From DATJPY01 sp035506135 (GTDB taxonomy: Bacteria > Myxococcota_A > UBA9160 > PR03): DNA of 64,000 nucleotides. A program made the translations under genes and the position numbers. Positions 9,230 to 17,709 of this stretch are shown one piece after another. Within the stretch, counting starts at the first letter, position 1, and each line of letters begins with the position of its first letter. The notes under the pieces were generated by a model. It saw only the letters and a list, made by a program, of their open reading frames with translations. It was not told where the DNA came from and did no database searches. The stretch covers positions 10,200-74,199 of the forward strand of contig DATJPY010000095.1 in assembly GCA_035506135.1 (NCBI GenBank), in the 5' to 3' direction.

Positions 9230-9804
9230 GCGACGCCCTGGTGGTGGCGGCACCGCTGCGTGTCGAGGCGATGGCGCTGCGGCGCGGTGATCCGACGCTG
9301 CGGGTGGTGCGCACGGGCATGGGCCCGGAGCGCGCTCGGGCCGCGGCCGAGCGGCTGCGCAGCGACGGCGCGCGCGCGGTTGCGATCGGCGGCGTCTGCG
9401 GCTCCCTCGACTCCGGCCTGGTCCCGGGAGACGTCTTCGTCCCGGACGCGCTGCTCGCGCCGGATGGCGCGCTGGTGCGCCGCCTCGAGGTCGACGCGCT
9501 CTGCAGTGCCCTGGCCGCGATCGGCCTGCCATCCCAGCGCGGTGGCCTGATCGGCATCGGCCACCTCGTGATGCGCGGCGGCGAGCGCGATCGCATGCGC
9601 GCGCTCGGAGCGCGCGTGGTCGACATGGAGTCGCCGTGGCTCGCCGAGGGGGCGGAGGCGCGGCCGCTCGCGGTGCTCCGCGTGGTGTCCGACGGCCCCG
9701 GCCACGAGCTGCTGAGCCTCGGCATGGTCCGCAACGGCATCGCGGCGCTGCGCCGGCTGCGCGCCGCGGCGCCGGCGCTCGCCCGCTGGGCGCGCACCCG
9801 CTAG
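9226..9804 (+). CDS. hpnG: adenosylhopane nucleoside phosphorylase HpnG
   Basis: Removes adenine from adenosylhopane in side-chain maturation of C35 hopanoids. 192 residues, PNP/MTAN-like fold. Seen: a phosphate-loop-like VVRTGMGPERA, the glycine-rich GGVCGSLDSGLVPGDVFVPDALL, the purine/ribose contact VVDMES and a late Asp (VVSDGPG). The start is the ATG overlapping the shc stop. It is followed after 19 bases by hpnH, the enzyme that makes its substrate, in the usual pair order. Confidence 0.85.
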   Translation: MSDALVVAAPLRVEAMALRRGDPTLRVVRTGMGPERARAAAERLRSDGARAVAIGGVCGSLDSGLVPGDVFVPDALLAPDGALVRRLEVDALCSALAAIGLPSQRGGLIGIGHLVMRGGERDRMRALGARVVDMESPWLAEGAEARPLAVLRVVSDGPGHELLSLGMVRNGIAALRRLRAAAPALARWARTR

Positions 9805-9823
9805 GAGCCAGGAGCTCGCCGAC

Positions 9824-11143
9824 ATGGCCGTCCCGATCTCGCAGATGTTCACCGTCGCGACCTACGTGCTCGGGCAGAAGCTCCGCGGGCGCAAGCGCTA
9901 CCCGCTGGTGCTGATGCTCGAGCCGCTCTACCGCTGCAACCTGGCGTGCGCTGGCTGCGGAAAGATCCAGTACCCGAAGGAGGTGCTGCGGTCGCAGCTC
10001 CCGGTCGAGGAGTGCCTGCGCGCCGTCGACGAGTGCGGCGCGCCGATCGTGAGCATTCCGGGCGGCGAGCCGCTGCTGCATCCGGAGATCGACCGCCTGG
10101 TCGCGGGTCTCGTCGCGCGGCGGAAGTACATCTACCTCTGCACCAACGCGCTGTTGCTCGAGGAGAAGCTCCCCCTCTTCGAGCCGAGCAAGTACCTGAG
10201 CTTCAGCGTGCACCTCGACGGGCTCGAGGCGGAGCACGATCGCGCGGTGTGCCGCGACGGCACCTACCGCAAGGCGGTGCGCGCGATCGAGGCGGCGCTC
10301 GAGCGCGGCTTCCGCGTCACCACCAATACCACGCTCTTCGAGGGCGCCGATCCGGGGCGCACCGCGGACTTCTTCGACGAGGCGATGCGGCTCGGCGTCG
10401 AGGGGATGATGGTGTCGCCGGGCTACCGCTACGAGAAGGCGCCCGACCAGGAGCACTTCCTGGCGCGCGAACGCACCGTCGACTTCTTCCGCCGGGTCTT
10501 CGCCGCGCGCGGCGACGGGCGCCGGCGCTGGCGCTTCAACCAGTCGCCGCTCTTCCTCGAGTTCCTGCTCGGGGCGCGCCGCTACGACTGCACGCCGTGG
10601 GGCATGCCGAGCTACAGCGTGTTCGGCTGGCAGAAGCCCTGCTACCTGCTGCAGGACGGCTACGCGAAGACCTATCGCGAGCTGCTCGACGAGACCGAGT
10701 GGGAGCGCTTCGGCCACGCGAGCGGCAACCCGCGCTGCCGCGACTGCATGGTGCACTGCGGCTTCGAGACGAGCGCCGTCGACGAGACCTTCTCGTCGCT
10801 GCGCGGCCTCTGGGCCGCCGCGCGCGCGACGCTCTTCGGCGTGCGTGCGCCGGCAGCGGAGGCGAGACCCGCGGTGGCAGCAATCGTCCCCGCCGAGGAC
10901 ACCTCGCCGGCACGGGGCTGGAGCGCCGACGCCACCCCGGACGCGCTGCGCGTGGCCTTCGCCTACCGCGGGCACGCAACGCTGACGCTCGACGACGGAT
11001 CGCGCGCGGAAGGCTACGTCGCGAACGTCGGTGCCCGCGAGCTCCAGCTCTGGACGCGCGGCAGCGCGGCAGTGCGCGAGATCCCCGTCGATCGCATCCG
11101 ATCCGTCGCGCTCACCGGGCGCGACGCGGCGGCGGGCCCCTAG
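9824..11143 (+). CDS. hpnH: adenosyl-hopene transferase HpnH (radical SAM) with C-terminal extension
   Basis: Radical SAM enzyme joining adenosyl to diploptene to form adenosylhopane, entry to C35 bacteriohopanepolyols. The [4Fe-4S] cluster Cys are C38, C42 and C45 (CNLACAGC), followed by the GGEPLL SAM site. A second Cys-rich region near residues 300-315 (RCRDCMVHCGFE) belongs to the HpnH C-terminal domain. At 439 residues it is longer than the usual HpnH: residues about 325-439 add a Pro/Ala linker and a compact beta-rich segment (LTLDDGSRAEGYVANV then IPVDRIRSVALTGRD) of unknown role. GGAG lies about 20 bases upstream. Its TAG overlaps the convergent gene's stop at CTAG. Confidence 0.92.
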   Translation: MAVPISQMFTVATYVLGQKLRGRKRYPLVLMLEPLYRCNLACAGCGKIQYPKEVLRSQLPVEECLRAVDECGAPIVSIPGGEPLLHPEIDRLVAGLVARRKYIYLCTNALLLEEKLPLFEPSKYLSFSVHLDGLEAEHDRAVCRDGTYRKAVRAIEAALERGFRVTTNTTLFEGADPGRTADFFDEAMRLGVEGMMVSPGYRYEKAPDQEHFLARERTVDFFRRVFAARGDGRRRWRFNQSPLFLEFLLGARRYDCTPWGMPSYSVFGWQKPCYLLQDGYAKTYRELLDETEWERFGHASGNPRCRDCMVHCGFETSAVDETFSSLRGLWAAARATLFGVRAPAAEARPAVAAIVPAEDTSPARGWSADATPDALRVAFAYRGHATLTLDDGSRAEGYVANVGARELQLWTRGSAAVREIPVDRIRSVALTGRDAAAGP

Positions 11144-12459
11144 AAGAACCCCTTCGGCAGCAGGTTCTTCTCGCGCGCCTCGCGCTCGAGCGACTCGCGG
11201 AAGTCGGGGTGCGCGATGTCGATCAGCGCGCGGGCGCGCTCGGCGACCGACTTCCCCTTCAGGTTCACCATCCCGTACTCGGTGACGACGTACATGACGT
11301 CGGTGCGCGGCGTGGTGACGATGTTGCCGGGGGTGAGCCCCACGACGATCCGGCTGCGCCGAGCGCCGCGCCTCTCGTAGGTCGACGAGAGGCACATGAA
11401 CGACTTGCCGCCGCGCGACGCGTAGGCGCCCCGCACGAACTGGAGCTGTCCGCCCGTGCCCGTGAGGTGCCGATGTCCCGCCGATTCCGACGCGGCCTGG
11501 CCCTGCAGGTCGATCTCGGTCGTGTTGTTGATCGAGACCACCCGGTCGTTGCGCATGATGTGGTGGGGCAGGTTGGTGTAGTCGACGGGATGGCTCTGCA
11601 CGCGCGGGTTGCGGTGGATGAAGCGATACTGGCGCCGGGATCCCATCGCGAAGGTGAAGACGGTCTGGTACCGGTCGATCGCCTTGCGCGCGCCCGTCAC
11701 GAGGCCCGCCTCGATCAGGTCGATCATGCCGTCCACCAGCATCTCGGTGTGGATGCCGAGGTCGCGCACGCCCGCCTCCTTGAGCAGGCCGCACACCGAG
11801 TTCGGCATGCCGCCGACGCCGATCTGCAGGCAGGCGCCGTCCTCGATCTCGGCTGCGATCAGCGCGGCGACCTTGCGGTCGACCTCGGTCGGCGCGGGAT
11901 TCGCGAGCTCGACCGGCGGCTCGTCGCCGCCCTCGATCACGTAGTCGACCTCGCTGGCGTGCACCGACTCCTCGCTGCCGTAGACGTACGGCATCGACGG
12001 CGAGGTCTCGACGACGAGGAGCTTGGCGCGCTCGCACATCGCCTTCTGGTAGGTGACGGCGCCGCCGAAGTTGAAGAAGCCCTGCTCGTCCATCGGCGCG
12101 GTCTTCACGCAGACGACGTCGATGGGATCGACGAAGCGGCGATAGTAGTCCGGCGCCTCGCCGAAGTTCATCGGGATGTAGTTGCAGCGGCCGGCGTCGT
12201 GCTGCCCGCGGTCGTACGCCGAGAAGTGCCAGTTGAACCAGAGGAAGTGCTCGCCGGCGGCGTCGGCCTCGAGGACGGCCCGAGGGCCCATCGTGAGGCA
12301 GGCGCGGATGCGCACGCCGCGCAGCTCGCGGGCGCGCGCGGCGAGGGCGCGGTCGAAGCGGTCGGGCTGGCCCATCCCGAATCCGTAGTCGACCCACTGG
12401 CCGGACTCGACCAGGGCGGCGGCGTCCTCGGGCGTGATCGTCTTCGGCTCGCGGCGCAT
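11140..12459 (-). CDS. acetyl-CoA hydrolase/transferase family (4-hydroxybutyrate CoA-transferase-like)
   Basis: Transfers CoA between acyl-CoA and a carboxylate (commonly acetate) through a glutamyl-CoA intermediate. 439 residues. The catalytic Glu is E239 in LGIHTEMLVDGMIDL, matching the position known for 4-hydroxybutyrate CoA-transferases; LQIGVGGMPNSV, INNTTEIDLQGQ and VRGAYASRGGKS are further family segments. It is the last gene of a minus-strand set with acyl-CoA dehydrogenases and a thioesterase, separated by 170 bases from the upstream dehydrogenase. True acyl substrate unknown; succinyl, butyryl and hydroxybutyryl are all possible. Confidence 0.85.
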   Translation of the reverse strand: MRREPKTITPEDAAALVESGQWVDYGFGMGQPDRFDRALAARARELRGVRIRACLTMGPRAVLEADAAGEHFLWFNWHFSAYDRGQHDAGRCNYIPMNFGEAPDYYRRFVDPIDVVCVKTAPMDEQGFFNFGGAVTYQKAMCERAKLLVVETSPSMPYVYGSEESVHASEVDYVIEGGDEPPVELANPAPTEVDRKVAALIAAEIEDGACLQIGVGGMPNSVCGLLKEAGVRDLGIHTEMLVDGMIDLIEAGLVTGARKAIDRYQTVFTFAMGSRRQYRFIHRNPRVQSHPVDYTNLPHHIMRNDRVVSINNTTEIDLQGQAASESAGHRHLTGTGGQLQFVRGAYASRGGKSFMCLSSTYERRGARRSRIVVGLTPGNIVTTPRTDVMYVVTEYGMVNLKGKSVAERARALIDIAHPDFRESLEREAREKNLLPKGFF

Positions 12460-12629
12460 CCGATCCAGAACCTATCTCATCGACCCGCGGACGTGGACTC
12501 GGACCTTGCCATGTCGGGCGCCGGAGGATCCCTCCCCGCGCCCTCCTGGCGAAGAACGTTCGGCGCCGTAGGAACCTCCCTCCGCCCGACCTTGCGACTC
12601 CGGTGTCGCGGTTCTGGCAATTCGGGCGG

Positions 12630-13907
12630 TCAGTCGCGCGGCAGGCCGACGAGCTGTCGCGCCATCAGCACGCGCTGGATCTGACCGGTGCCTTCGACGA
12701 TGTCCATCGCCTTCACGTCGCGGAACAGCTTCTCGATCAGATGATCGCCGCGGCCGCCCACCTCGCCGATCAGCTCCATGCCGAGCACGGCTGCCTCGAG
12801 GGCGGCCGCCGGAGCCGCGGCCTTCGCCATCGACGCCTCGAGCACGTTGCCGCGCCGCGCGTCGGCGAGCCAGGCGGCGCGCCAGCAGAGCAGGCGTGCC
12901 GCGCGCAGCTTGCGATGGATGCGCTCCAGCCGGTCGCGCACGCGCGGGTCGCCGAGACGGTCCTGCTCGCGCGCGAAGGCCAGCGCGGTGTCGAGCGCGG
13001 CGCGGCCGATGCCGACCGCCATCGCACCGATCATCGGCCGCGTCGCGTTGAACGACTGCATCGCACCCTTGAAGCCCGCCTGCCGGGCACCACGCCCGTC
13101 GGCCGCGGCGTAGTGCGCCTCGCCACCGAGCAGGTTGCCGTCTGGAACGCGGCAGTCGCGAAGCGTGAAGGAGGTCGACTCGTAGGCCTTGAGGCCCATC
13201 TTCTTCTCGATCTTGAAGTCTCCGAGGCCGGGTGTGCCGCGCTCGACCACGAAGGCGCGATGGCCCGCGCGTCCGAGGGTGGGATCGACGGTCGCCCACA
13301 CGACGATCCAGTCCGCGCGGCTCGCGTTCGCGGCGAACGACTTGTCACCATTCAGCACCCAGCCGTTGCCGTCGCGCCGCGCGCTGGTGCGGATGCCGGC
13401 GACGTCCGAGCCGGCACCGGGCTCCGTCATCGCGAACGACGCCCAGCGCGGCCGGTTGGGCGTGCGGAACGGCGCGAGGAAGCGCTCCCTCTGCGCGGGC
13501 GTGCCCATGGCCAGGAGCGGCGGCTCGCCGAGGCCCGGGCCGGGGAACGCGACGGCGACGCCGCGGTCCCAGTACGCGAGCTCCTCGGAGATCAGCACGC
13601 CCGTGAGTGCGGGCCCCGGCTTATGATCTCGCTCGCCCCCCACCCGATGATCTCGCTCGCCGCCGGAAGCCGGCGGCTCGCCAACACGTCTTTGCGGGGG
13701 TTCTTCTTCCTGTCCCGTGTCTTCTCCGCCCAGCCAGCGAGTGCGGCCGAGGCCGAGGCGCAGCAGCTCGGCGAAGAAGGGGTGCTCCGGGGGGAGTGGG
13801 TGTCCCGCCCGGTCGGCCTCCAGGCCGACCGGGCGGATGCGCGCGCGCCCGAGCTCGCGCAGGCTGGCGAGCCGCTTCGCGAGCCCGGCATCGATCGCGA
13901 AGCTCAC
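12630..13907 (-). CDS. acyl-CoA dehydrogenase family protein with in-frame repeat insert
   Basis: FAD enzyme of acyl-CoA alpha,beta-oxidation. 425 residues from the GTG at 13907, which overlaps the stop of the next upstream dehydrogenase gene by 4 bases. Middle domain FAMTEPGAGSDVAGI and DGNGWVLNGDKSFAANA bind substrate and FAD; the C-terminal helical domain ends VEGTGQIQRVLMARQL, with E in the catalytic-base region. The N-terminal domain is interrupted between GRTRWLGG and GPALTGVLISEE by about 35 hydrophilic residues containing two GERDH copies, absent from ordinary family members as far as I recall. The frame stays open, so it may still be expressed, but folding could be affected. Confidence 0.82.
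   Translation of the reverse strand: MSFAIDAGLAKRLASLRELGRARIRPVGLEADRAGHPLPPEHPFFAELLRLGLGRTRWLGGEDTGQEEEPPQRRVGEPPASGGERDHRVGGERDHKPGPALTGVLISEELAYWDRGVAVAFPGPGLGEPPLLAMGTPAQRERFLAPFRTPNRPRWASFAMTEPGAGSDVAGIRTSARRDGNGWVLNGDKSFAANASRADWIVVWATVDPTLGRAGHRAFVVERGTPGLGDFKIEKKMGLKAYESTSFTLRDCRVPDGNLLGGEAHYAAADGRGARQAGFKGAMQSFNATRPMIGAMAVGIGRAALDTALAFAREQDRLGDPRVRDRLERIHRKLRAARLLCWRAAWLADARRGNVLEASMAKAAAPAAALEAAVLGMELIGEVGGRGDHLIEKLFRDVKAMDIVEGTGQIQRVLMARQLVGLPRD
13617..13730. repeat. repeat-bearing insert within acyl-CoA dehydrogenase gene
   Basis: Two copies of ATGATCTCGCTCGCC (13623-13637 and 13647-13661) are followed by a perfect 8-bp stem with 3-base loop, GCCGCCGG/CCGGCGGC at 13659-13677, then a T- and C-rich stretch unlike the surrounding gene. 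The block coincides with the residues that interrupt the conserved N-terminal domain of the dehydrogenase. The features resemble a REP/MITE-like dispersed element captured in frame, but no second genomic copy is visible here, so that is inference. Confidence 0.5.
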
Positions 13908-14980
13908 GGCCGCACCAGGGCGAGCGGCTCGGGCTCTCCGATGATCGCCTGGCCGGCGTCCTCGCGTGCCGCGTCGACACCGCCGAGGAGCAGGCCGAGA
14001 GCGCGCGCCTCGCGCATCCACTTCTCGACCGGGTAGTCCTGCATGAAGCCGTGTCCGCCGAGGATCTGGACCGCGTTCGGCGCGACGAACATCGCCTGCT
14101 CCGCCGCCTCGGCGAAGGCCGCGGCGCAGAGCGCATCGGCCTCCGCACCGGCATCGAGCGCGGCCGCGGCCTCGTGCACGAGGAGCCGGGCGGCGTCGAC
14201 CGCGGTCGCGAGGTCGGCGATCAGGAAGGCGAGCGCCTGGTGGTGCGCGATCGGCCGTCCGAAGGCGACCCGCTGCAGGGCGTACTCGCGCGAGAACTCG
14301 GCCGACGCCCGCATCGCGCCGACCAGCAGCGACGCCACGTAATGTCGGGCACGGGCGAGCGCGCGCCGCGCGCCGCGCGGGTCCACCCACCAGCGGCGCA
14401 CGGGTGCGCCGTCGAGGCGAAGCTCCGAGGCCCCGGCAGCACGAAGCCCCGCGCCGCGCAGCGGCAGGGCCTCGATCCCGTCGTCGATCACCGCGGCCGA
14501 GTCGGCGTCGAGCACGACCAGGAGATCGGGCCGGTCCGCCGGAACCCAGGGAACGACGCCGCGCGCGCGCCCGGCGCGCAGCTCGATGCGCCGCTCGCCG
14601 TTCCAGACGAGGACCGCGCGCGCGCCCGGCCGCTCGAGAAGCGGTCTCGCGATCTCGTGGAGGACGGGCTCCTCGCCGAGCTCGGCGAGCGCGTAGAAGG
14701 TGGGCCCGAGCGGGTCGAGCGCCAGCGCGGCGCCCGGATCGGCGGCGCCGAGCTCCTCGAGCACGAGCGAGCGCGCCAGCGCGCCGAGCCCCGCGCCGCC
14801 GAGCGACTCGGGCCACTCGACGGCCGCGAGCCCGATCTCGGCGAAGGCGCGCCGCGTGGTGGCATCGACGTCGCGCGCCGCCTCGAACTCGCGCTCGCGC
14901 GGTCGCAGCCGCTCCGCCCCGAACTGGCGCGCCGTCGCGCGCAGCAGCTCGAGCTCGGGGTCGAGATCGAGGTCGATCAT
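13904..14980 (-). CDS. acyl-CoA dehydrogenase family protein (short, divergent)
   Basis: 358-residue partner of the overlapping dehydrogenase downstream. N-terminal helical part (MIDLDLDPELELLRATARQF, WPESLGGAGLG), a shortened middle domain, and a C-terminal helical domain with LQRVAFGRPIAHHQALAFLIAD and VQILGGHGFMQDYPVEKWMREAR. The classic YxGTxxI catalytic segment is missing; the protein ends ARALGLLLGGVDAAREDAGQ, a form found in steroid/branched-acyl type dehydrogenases that work as heteromeric pairs. The 4-base overlap suggests the two subunits are made together. Substrate unknown. Confidence 0.82.
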   Translation of the reverse strand: MIDLDLDPELELLRATARQFGAERLRPREREFEAARDVDATTRRAFAEIGLAAVEWPESLGGAGLGALARSLVLEELGAADPGAALALDPLGPTFYALAELGEEPVLHEIARPLLERPGARAVLVWNGERRIELRAGRARGVVPWVPADRPDLLVVLDADSAAVIDDGIEALPLRGAGLRAAGASELRLDGAPVRRWWVDPRGARRALARARHYVASLLVGAMRASAEFSREYALQRVAFGRPIAHHQALAFLIADLATAVDAARLLVHEAAAALDAGAEADALCAAAFAEAAEQAMFVAPNAVQILGGHGFMQDYPVEKWMREARALGLLLGGVDAAREDAGQAIIGEPEPLALVRP

Positions 14981-15034
14981 GGCGTGCGGAGACGGTCGCG
15001 CAGGACCTGCTCGACTGCCATCGGGACGGAGCGG

Positions 15035-15880
15035 CTATCGCACGATCCGGTAGAGCACCGTGCCGCGCGCGCAGACGAGGCCGCCGTCGGCGGCGGCCAC
15101 CTCGACGTCGCAGGAGAACGCCTCGCCGTCGGCATGGACGCAGCGGCCGTAGGCGACGAGCTCCACCGCGGGAACGGGCGCGAGGATCCGCGACTGCAGC
15201 GCCGGCGTCGATGCCTTGAAGGGGCCGGGCCCGGTGACTGCCCACGCCGCCATCGCCCCCGTCGTGTCGAGGAGCGCCAGCACGGCGCCTTCGTGCATAC
15301 ACTCATCCGCGGCGGCGAGGTGCGCATGCCACGGAAGGCGGATGCGCGAGCGGCCGCCGGCCATGTGCTCGATGCGCAGGCCGAGCCCCGCCATGAAGGG
15401 CGCCCTCTCGATGTGCGGGGCGAGCGGCCCCGGCTCGGCCGCGCCGTCGTCCCCCGTCGCCCGCGCCGCCTGCGCGGGCGCGGCGCCGAAGCGGCCGCGC
15501 ACCACCGCGAGCCCGTGCGCGATCGGCTTCTCGTCGTCGGTCGCGACCGCCACGTCGACGAAGCAGAGCTCCTTGCCCGCGCGCAGGCGCTGCGCCCGGG
15601 CGACCACCGCCTCCTCCTTCGCAGCGGCCAGGTAGGTCATCTGGAGCGCTGCGGTGTGGAGCGGCGCCGCTTCAGGTCCCAGCGTGGCCCGCGCGACGGC
15701 GCCGGCCGCGGTCGCGACCAGTGAGGCCGCGACCCCGCCGTGCAGCACGCGACCCGGATTGGTGTTGGCGTCGCGGAACGGGAGCCGCAGGCGCGCGCAG
15801 TCCCCCGACAGCTCCTCGATCTCGACGCCGAGGCCCCGTGCGTACTCGGACTTCTCCACCCAGGCGGCCGCGTGCTCCAT
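15035..15880 (-). CDS. double-hotdog PaaI-like thioesterase family protein
   Basis: 281 residues with two tandem hotdog domains. Each has the PaaI-type signature: NPGRVLHGGVAASLVATAAG around residues 35-55, and ECMHEGAVLALLDTTGAMAA in the second half. ATG at 15880 was chosen because the ORF upstream runs into the alcohol dehydrogenase gene, whose stop lies 7 bases before, and MEHAAAWVEKSEYARGLGVE is a typical family start. Probably hydrolyses acyl-CoA thioesters made or used by the neighbouring dehydrogenases. Specificity cannot be read. Confidence 0.8.
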   Translation of the reverse strand: MEHAAAWVEKSEYARGLGVEIEELSGDCARLRLPFRDANTNPGRVLHGGVAASLVATAAGAVARATLGPEAAPLHTAALQMTYLAAAKEEAVVARAQRLRAGKELCFVDVAVATDDEKPIAHGLAVVRGRFGAAPAQAARATGDDGAAEPGPLAPHIERAPFMAGLGLRIEHMAGGRSRIRLPWHAHLAAADECMHEGAVLALLDTTGAMAAWAVTGPGPFKASTPALQSRILAPVPAVELVAYGRCVHADGEAFSCDVEVAAADGGLVCARGTVLYRIVR

Positions 15881-15887
15881 CGCTACC

Positions 15888-16985
15888 CTATCCCCGTCCC
15901 GGCAGGAGGCAGCAGTGGATCGCCTGCTCGTCCGGGAACTCACCCGCCAGCGTGCGGATGGCGCGTTCCGCGTCGCGAAGCCCGAAGCGGTGCGTCTGCA
16001 TCCGCTCGAGCGGCACGCGCCGCGACTCGATCAATCGGATCGCGCGCTCGTAGGCGCCATAGGTGACCCCGATCGCGCCGCGGATCGTCACCTCCTTCAG
16101 CACCACCTTGTCCGAGACGAAGCCTTCGATCGCCTTCATGCCCTTCACGCCCGCCAGCACCACGGTGCCTCCGAGCCTCGCGCAGTCGACGGCGTCGCGC
16201 ACCGGCTCCGTCGCGAACGCGGTCACCTCGATCACGACGTCGGCACCGCGCCCGCCGGTGAGCTCGCGCACGCGGGCGCGGACGTCCTCGCGGTCGGCGA
16301 CCAGCGTGTGGTCGGCGCCGAGCTCTCGCGCCAGCGCGAGCTTGTGCGCGTCGCGCTCGAGCCCCGTCACCAGGATCGTGCCCGCGCCGGCCTCGCGGCA
16401 GGCGATCACCGACGCCAGGCCGCGCTGCCCCGGGCCCATCACCAGCACGGTGTCGCCCGGCTCGAGGCGCGGCATCTCGACCGCCCAGCGGAAGCCGGCT
16501 CCGAGCGGGTTGAAGAGGACCGCGAGCTCCGCCGGAAGCGACGGATCGACCTTGTGCAGGATCGCATTGGGTGGCAGGTAGAGGACCTCGGCGTAGGCAC
16601 CCCACAGACCGGGCGCCTCGGAGAGCGGGATGTAGGAGTAGATGCGGCGCGCCGCGCAGAGCTGATACGAGCCGTCGTGACAGCGCGCGCAGGCTCCGCA
16701 CGCGAGCAGCGTCTCGACCGCCACCCGATCCCCGACGCCGACGCCCCAGCGCTCGGCCGCGCGCTCGCCGATCGCCTCGATGCGGCCGAGCGGCTCGTGG
16801 CCGGGCACGAGCGGCAGGGGCACCTTGAGCACGCCCTCGAACGACTCCACGTCGCTCCCGCAGATACCGCACGCTTCGACGCGGAGGAGCGCGTCGTCCG
16901 CCCCGAGATCGGGGACTGCGAGCTCGCGCGGCTCGAGGCGGCGGGGCGCCGTCTGGACCATGGCGAGGGCGGTGCGGGCGCTCAC
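15888..16985 (-). CDS. zinc-dependent medium-chain alcohol dehydrogenase
   Basis: 365 residues. Catalytic zinc ligands in ACGICGSDVESFEG and GHEPLGRIEA; the structural zinc loop has four Cys (CGACARCHDGSYQLC). The Rossmann fold begins LVMGPGQRGLASVIACREAG, with a GPG(x)RG variant of the usual GxGxxG. Oxidises an alcohol, or reduces an aldehyde, with NAD(P). It sits between the Nudix and thioesterase genes in the minus-strand acyl-CoA operon (gaps 16 and 7 bases), so its substrate may be an alcohol or aldehyde formed in the same catabolic route. Confidence 0.88.
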   Translation of the reverse strand: MSARTALAMVQTAPRRLEPRELAVPDLGADDALLRVEACGICGSDVESFEGVLKVPLPLVPGHEPLGRIEAIGERAAERWGVGVGDRVAVETLLACGACARCHDGSYQLCAARRIYSYIPLSEAPGLWGAYAEVLYLPPNAILHKVDPSLPAELAVLFNPLGAGFRWAVEMPRLEPGDTVLVMGPGQRGLASVIACREAGAGTILVTGLERDAHKLALARELGADHTLVADREDVRARVRELTGGRGADVVIEVTAFATEPVRDAVDCARLGGTVVLAGVKGMKAIEGFVSDKVVLKEVTIRGAIGVTYGAYERAIRLIESRRVPLERMQTHRFGLRDAERAIRTLAGEFPDEQAIHCCLLPGRG

Positions 16986-17001
16986 CTTGCGGCTCCCCGG
17001 C

Positions 17002-17634
17002 TCAGCGCCACGCGAAGACCGGCTGCTCGAAGTGCGCGACGCGCGTCGCCTCGCCGCGCACCACCACCTCGCGGAGCTGGAACACGATCGCCGCGGTCGG
17101 CGCGTGGACGTGCGCGCCCGCCATCGGGATCGAGATCACGGGTCGATCGCTCTCCGGGATGCGGCGCAGGCGCGGCACGCCGGGTCGCTCGAGATCCGCG
17201 AGCGGCACGCGGTGGATCGAGGCGACCTCGCGCGGGTTCGGCACCAGCTCCGCGCCGCCGCCGCCCCAGAGCACGACCGGCGTGATCACGTACCCCGAGC
17301 GCGTCGGGTAGTCGTCGAGGAAGCCGAGCACGCTGTCCGGCGCCAGCGCGAGCGACACTTCCTCCTGTAGCTCGCGCAGCGCGGCCTGCTCCGCGCTCTC
17401 GCCCGGATCGAGGCGGCCGCCCGGCAGCGCCCATTGGCCGGCGTGACGGCGAAGCTTCGAGGCTCGGCGCGTCAGCACGAAGCACGGCCGCCCCTCCCGG
17501 TCGCCGACCAGCACCAGCGCGACGGCGGCCGCGCGGCGCTCGCCGAGGGCCTCGCCGCGCCGCTCGAAGCGGCGCAGCCGCTCCACGGCGAGATCGCGCA
17601 GCGCGTCGCCGAAGCCGCCGGCCTCGAGGTTCAT
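17002..17634 (-). CDS. Nudix hydrolase, CoA pyrophosphatase-like
   Basis: 210 residues. Nudix box GGRLDPGESAEQAALRELQEEV fits GX5EX7REUXEEXGU except for Ser where Gly normally follows; LTRRASKLRRHAGQWALPGG precedes it, typical of the NudL/CoAse branch that cleaves CoA and acyl-CoA diphosphate bonds. ATG at 17634 precedes the conserved domain by about 35 residues; longer readings would run into the divergent hydrolase gene. First gene of the operon, 75 bases from a divergent start. CoA-ester hydrolysis would match its neighbours. Confidence 0.82.
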   Translation of the reverse strand: MNLEAGGFGDALRDLAVERLRRFERRGEALGERRAAAVALVLVGDREGRPCFVLTRRASKLRRHAGQWALPGGRLDPGESAEQAALRELQEEVSLALAPDSVLGFLDDYPTRSGYVITPVVLWGGGGAELVPNPREVASIHRVPLADLERPGVPRLRRIPESDRPVISIPMAGAHVHAPTAAIVFQLREVVVRGEATRVAHFEQPVFAWR

Positions 17635-17709
17635 GGCCGCGGAGGATACCCGCTCCGGGCGCCGATCCGGGTCGGGTATGCTCTGCGCCCCGCGCCCGAC
17701 GGAGGTGGC

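Noticed and set aside
11140..11143. Shared CTAG of two convergent stops as a regulatory site
   Set aside because: Simple stop overlap caused by dense gene packing; no stem-loop nearby.
12630..15302. Apparent 890-residue fusion protein covering both acyl-CoA dehydrogenases
   Set aside because: The N-terminal half is an out-of-frame reading of the first dehydrogenase; the real start is the GTG at 13907, overlapping the upstream stop.
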